Shown here in pieces: positions 7,105-10,098 of a stretch of DNA of 10,098 bases (position 1 is its first letter; each line of letters opens with the position of its first letter). Below the pieces are notes generated by a model. That model ran no database searches. It saw only the letters and a list, made by a program, of their open reading frames with translations, and was not told where the DNA came from. The translations under genes were made by a program, and so were the position numbers. Source of the DNA: Pseudomonadota bacterium (GTDB lineage Bacteria; Pseudomonadota; Alphaproteobacteria; Sphingomonadales; Sphingomonadaceae); assembly GCA_023390675.1 (NCBI GenBank), contig JAEWCK010000146.1:1-10098 (forward strand). Reading direction: 5' to 3'.

Positions 7105-7183
7105 ACCGAACCCTCCGGCCTTTACCTGGAATTGACGGTCGCGCGCCTAGGGGAGCGCGTTCTCCCGGGGAGTGGCCGCGCAC

Positions 7184-8548
7184 ATGGTCGAGTCGAGCGA
7201 AACCGCACTGACGCCGGTTCGCGGCAAGGCGCGGATCGACGTGCTCGATATCCTGCGCGGCTTCGCGATCCTCGGCATCTTCTACATCAACGTGCCCTAT
7301 ATGGCGGCGAACGTCGCGGCCTTCTCGGCGGACATCCGCTCGATCGGCTGGACCGCGGCGGACCGCAACGCCTGGGTGGCGGTCAATATGCTGCTCGCGG
7401 GCACCCAGCGCTGCCTGCTCGAATTCCTGTTCGGCGCCGGGATGATGGTGATCGCGCGCAAGGCGATGACGCCGGACGGGCCGGTCGCCGCGGCCGATCT
7501 CTATTACCGCCGCAATATCTGGCTGCTCGCCTTCGGGCTGTTCGACGTGTTCGTGCTGCTCTGGCCGGGCGACATCCTCCACATCTATGCGCTCGCCGCC
7601 TTGTTCCTCTTCCCGTTCCGCAAGCTGGGGCCGAAGATGCTCGTCGTGCTCGGGCTCGGCTGGGCGGTGCTGACCGGGCTCGGCATCCCCGAATATGGCG
7701 CGCGCGAATATGCCGAGCGGACCGTGCTCGAGCGCCAGGTCGAGACCGCGGAAGCGGATGTCCGGGCAGGCAAGGCGCTCACGCCCGCCGAAACCCACGC
7801 GCTCGGCGAGTGGCAGCGCCTCGCGCGCCCACACGGCAGCGAGGCCGCGGTGCGCGAGCAAGTCTTGCGCGAGCAGGCGGCGCACCGGGGCGGCTGGCTG
7901 CCTTATGCCAGGGCGGCGTGGCGCGAATGGAATTCGCTCGCCGGCGAATGGCTCGTCTGGGACGTGCTCGAGGCCTTCTGCACGATGCTGATCGGCGTCG
8001 CCTTATGGAAATGGGGCGTGATCCAGGGGCAGCGGAGCGCGCGCTTCTATCTGTGGCTGCTGCTCGCGGGCTACGGCTTCGGCCTCGTCGCGCGCGCCGC
8101 CGGCATGGCCGAGATGCTGAGCTTCTCCGCCGGCCCGCGCTCGATCTGGATCACCGGCGAAGTCGCCCGGATGGCGATCGGGCTCGGGCACCTCGCATTG
8201 ATCAACCTGCTGGTGAAGAGCCCCGCCGCCAATGCCGCGCTCGCAGTGCTCAAGGCGCCGGGCCGGATGGCCTTCTCGCTCTATTTCCTCCAGCAGATCG
8301 TGGGGAAATACATCCTGTTCGCGCCGTGGGGGCTGCTCCCCTGGGGGCGCTACGGCTGGGCGCAATCGGCGGCGATCTCGACGATCGGGATCGTCCTGCT
8401 CGCCGCCTTCGCCAATCTCTGGATGCGCTATTTCGTCAGCGGCCCGCTCGAATGGATCTGGCGCAGCCTCGCTTACGTGAAGGTCCAGCCGTTCCGGCGG
8501 CCCTCCACGATCCTCCCCCGCCAAGGGGAGGTGGCAGCCGCAGGCTGA
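7184..8548 (+). CDS. DUF418 / YeiB-like polytopic membrane protein, copy 2
   Basis: This 454-residue integral membrane protein is a paralogue of the one at 2683-4029. They share PVRGKARIDVLD near the N-terminus, LLWPGDILHIY, LFPFRKLGPK, LWKWGVIQGQRS (near residue 275), FSLYFLQQIVG and GPLEW-WRSLAYV (from 420). As in copy 1, the soluble loop in the middle (about 175-240) is the divergent part. A GTG at 7172 would add four residues. I choose the ATG at 7184 because GGGGAG (7167-7172) is then a usable, if distant, ribosome binding site, and because this start aligns with copy 1. A GGGAG/CTCCC hairpin (7151-7166) abuts that site. TTGACG at 7132-7137 is a possible -35 without a clear -10. The last 15 or so residues are encoded by the GC-rich repeat at 8510-8557 and have no counterpart in copy 1. 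Function is unknown. Confidence 0.88.
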   Translation: MVESSETALTPVRGKARIDVLDILRGFAILGIFYINVPYMAANVAAFSADIRSIGWTAADRNAWVAVNMLLAGTQRCLLEFLFGAGMMVIARKAMTPDGPVAAADLYYRRNIWLLAFGLFDVFVLLWPGDILHIYALAALFLFPFRKLGPKMLVVLGLGWAVLTGLGIPEYGAREYAERTVLERQVETAEADVRAGKALTPAETHALGEWQRLARPHGSEAAVREQVLREQAAHRGGWLPYARAAWREWNSLAGEWLVWDVLEAFCTMLIGVALWKWGVIQGQRSARFYLWLLLAGYGFGLVARAAGMAEMLSFSAGPRSIWITGEVARMAIGLGHLALINLLVKSPAANAALAVLKAPGRMAFSLYFLQQIVGKYILFAPWGLLPWGRYGWAQSAAISTIGIVLLAAFANLWMRYFVSGPLEWIWRSLAYVKVQPFRRPSTILPRQGEVAAAG

Positions 8549-8557
8549 CGCGGGGGG
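8510..8557 (+). repeat. GC-rich dispersed-type repeat, left copy
   Basis: This copy begins ATCCTCCCCC and contains a hairpin, CCTCCCC (8512-8518) with GGGGAGG (8525-8531) around a CGCCAA loop. It then continues GTGGCAGCCGCAGGCTGACG and a G-run. The reverse complement of 8589-8637 matches it over most of its length. It overlaps the last codons and the stop of the second DUF418 gene. It resembles the REP-like intergenic repeats common in sphingomonad genomes; that comparison is from memory, not a search. Confidence 0.7.
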
Positions 8558-8574
8558 CGGATTCCGGAACCGGC

Positions 8575-8581
8575 TTTTTTT
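8575..8581 (+). terminator. T-run between the inverted repeats, possible terminator part
   Basis: Seven consecutive T residues follow CCGGAACCGGC. AGCCG (8536-8540) could pair with CGGCT (8571-8575) across a loop that is itself structured, which would put a stem directly before the T-run. This is a plausible end for the second DUF418 transcript, but the stem is short. Confidence 0.3.
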
Positions 8582-8588
8582 GGCTTCC

Positions 8589-8637
8589 TCCCCTCCGTCA
8601 CGCTTCGCGCGACACCTCCCCCTCGCGGGGGAGGATT
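8589..8637 (-). repeat. GC-rich dispersed-type repeat, right copy (inverted)
   Basis: This is the inverted partner of 8510-8557. It ends in a perfect stem, CCTCCCCC (8615-8622) with GGGGGAGG (8627-8634) around a TCGC loop. The centre region (CGTCACGCTTCGCGCGAC) corresponds to the GTGGCAGCCGCAGGCTGACG part of the left copy with several differences. It ends 7 nt before the stop codon of the convergent efflux gene, so its hairpin could terminate or protect that transcript. The pair together forms a BIME-like inverted arrangement about 128 nt long. Confidence 0.7.
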
Positions 8638-8644
8638 CAAGGAA

Positions 8645-10098
8645 TCAATGCCCCGCCGCCGACGGATCGTTCTTCATCGGCGCTCCCGGCTTCTTGAGCA
8701 GGATCACCAGCGGCACGCTGATCGCCGTCACGATCGCCATCAGCCAATAGTCGTTGAGATAGGCGATCATCGCCGCCTGCCGGTTGACCTCGGCGTCGAT
8801 CATCCCCGTCACCATCGCGCCCTGCACGCCGAGCTGCTGCACCACCGCGCCGATGCCGTTCATCGTGCTCTGGGTGATGTGCTCGCCCAGATATTGGTGG
8901 CTGCGCTGGATGTTCTGCGCGAGCAGCGCGCTGACGATCGAGATGCCCACCGACGCGCCGATGTTGCGCGTCAGGTTGAGCAGGCTCGAACCCTCGGTGC
9001 GGAAATGCGGCGGCAGGCCCGCAAAGGCGAGGCCGTTCAAGGGCATGAACACGAGGCCCAGCCCGAGCCCCTGGACGAAGCCCGAGATGATGAACGGCGT
9101 CGAGCCCATCTCGAGCGTCCAACCCGACATTTCCCATAGCGAGAAGGCGGCGATCGCAAGGCCGATGCCCACCGACCAGCGCGGATCGAGCCAGCCGCGC
9201 TGGATCAACTGCGCGCTGAGGAACATGGTGATCACCACGCCGAAACCACGCGGCATCAGCAGCATGCCGGTCTGGAACACCGAATAGCCGTAGAGATTCT
9301 GCAGCATCGGCGGCAGCAGCGCCATCGTCGCCATCATCACCAGGCCGATCACCAGCATGAAGAAGATGCCGGTGACGAGGTTGCGGTGCTTCCAAAGCTC
9401 GCGCTCGAACATCGGGTTCCGGGCCGTGAACAGGTGGACGAGGAACATCCACAGCGCGCACACCGCGACGATCAGCTCGATCCAGATCTCGATCGACGAG
9501 AACCAGTCCTGGTCCTGCCCGCGGTCGAGCATCAGCTGCAACGAGGCGATGCCGATCGAGAGCAGGGCGAAGCCGAACACGTCGAATTGGCGCTTGCGGA
9601 TCGGACGCGAGGGCAGCAGCGCCCATAGCAGCGCGAAACAGACCACGCCCACCGGCAGGTTGACGTAGAAAACCCAGCGCCAGTTGAAGTTGTCGGTCAG
9701 GTAGCCGCCGATCAGCGGACCCATGATCGGCCCCACCATGATGCCCATGCCCCAGATCGACATCGCCTTGGCCTGGCCCTCGGGCGGATTGATGTCGAGC
9801 ATCACCGTCTGGCTGAGCGGATTGAGGAACGCCGCGGTGATCCCCTGCAGGATGCGGAAGGCGACCATCTGCTCCAGCGTCTGCGCCGCGCCGCACATCG
9901 CCGAGGCGACGACGAAACCCACCGTGGCGATCAGGAACAGGTTGCGCGAGCCGATCCGGTCCGAAAGCCAGCCGGTGATCGGGATCGCGATCGCCGATGC
10001 GACGATATAGCTCGTCAGCACCCAGTTGATCGTGTCGCGCGTCGCCCCGAGCGACGCCTGCATGTGCGGGATCGCGACGTTGGCGATCGTCGTGTCGA
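8645..10098 (-). CDS. DHA2-family (EmrB/QacA) MFS efflux permease, 5' end outside window
   Basis: This is a proton-driven inner-membrane multidrug exporter of the 14-helix DHA2 family. EmrB-type members usually work with a periplasmic HlyD/EmrA-type adaptor encoded next to them, which would lie to the right of this window. The frame is open to the right edge. The residues before the internal Met at 10063 read DTTIANVAIPH, part of the conserved first-helix D1-type motif, so that Met is not the start. MFS motif A is seen in GWLSDRIGSRN. The antiporter motif C is in GIMVGPIMGPLIGGYL, followed by NWRWVFYVNLPVG. Multiple hydrophobic helices continue to near the C-terminus. The tail KKPGAPMKNDPSAAGH is cytoplasmic-looking. 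The gene is convergent with the second DUF418 gene, separated by the inverted repeats. Substrates cannot be predicted. Confidence 0.93.
   Translation of the reverse strand, partial: DTTIANVAIPHMQASLGATRDTINWVLTSYIVASAIAIPITGWLSDRIGSRNLFLIATVGFVVASAMCGAAQTLEQMVAFRILQGITAAFLNPLSQTVMLDINPPEGQAKAMSIWGMGIMVGPIMGPLIGGYLTDNFNWRWVFYVNLPVGVVCFALLWALLPSRPIRKRQFDVFGFALLSIGIASLQLMLDRGQDQDWFSSIEIWIELIVAVCALWMFLVHLFTARNPMFERELWKHRNLVTGIFFMLVIGLVMMATMALLPPMLQNLYGYSVFQTGMLLMPRGFGVVITMFLSAQLIQRGWLDPRWSVGIGLAIAAFSLWEMSGWTLEMGSTPFIISGFVQGLGLGLVFMPLNGLAFAGLPPHFRTEGSSLLNLTRNIGASVGISIVSALLAQNIQRSHQYLGEHITQSTMNGIGAVVQQLGVQGAMVTGMIDAEVNRQAAMIAYLNDYWLMAIVTAISVPLVILLKKPGAPMKNDPSAAGH

Noticed and set aside
10061..10063. 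Met codon at 10063 as start of the efflux permease
   Set aside because: The frame continues upstream with conserved first-helix residues DTTIANVAIPH, so the true start lies outside the window.

Overview
The window is GC-rich, densely packed chromosomal DNA that looks alphaproteobacterial, most probably from a Sphingomonas-like member of the Sphingomonadaceae. That assignment is an inference. It rests on base composition, the style of the proteins (periplasmic S9 dipeptidyl peptidase, DUF418/YeiB-like membrane proteins, patatin-like lipoprotein) and the GC-rich inverted repeat near 8510-8637, which resembles dispersed repeats I associate with sphingomonads. No rRNA, tRNA, CRISPR array, transposase or phage gene was seen.

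Layout, left to right. (1) The 5' part of a minus-strand gene for a small membrane-anchored protein (1-223) runs off the left edge. (2) A short divergent intergenic region carries a TACAATTGTA-centred palindrome of the BlaI/MecI/CopY operator type. (3) A secreted S9B dipeptidyl peptidase IV follows (338-2554). (4) After a strong hairpin comes the first DUF418 membrane protein (2683-4029). Its 3' end overlaps, tail to tail, the minus-strand gene for a patatin-like lipoprotein (3983-5473). (5) Aspartate-semialdehyde dehydrogenase, asd (5642-6670), is divergent from the patatin gene. It overlaps by 4 nt a GTG-initiated GFA-family zinc protein (6667-7104). (6) A second DUF418 membrane protein (7184-8548) is a clear paralogue of the first. 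(7) A pair of inverted GC-rich repeats separates it from a convergent DHA2-family drug efflux permease (8645-10098, minus), whose 5' end lies beyond the right edge.

The genes do not form one pathway. Asd is core amino-acid metabolism (lysine, threonine, methionine and peptidoglycan precursors). The rest concern the envelope: secreted peptidase, membrane proteins, lipoprotein hydrolase and exporter. The most notable points are the operator-like palindrome in front of the peptidase, the two DUF418 paralogues in direct orientation around asd, the antisense 3' overlap with the patatin gene, and the repeat that encodes the C-terminal tail of the second DUF418 protein. I did not find convincing evidence for a new defence or mobile system.
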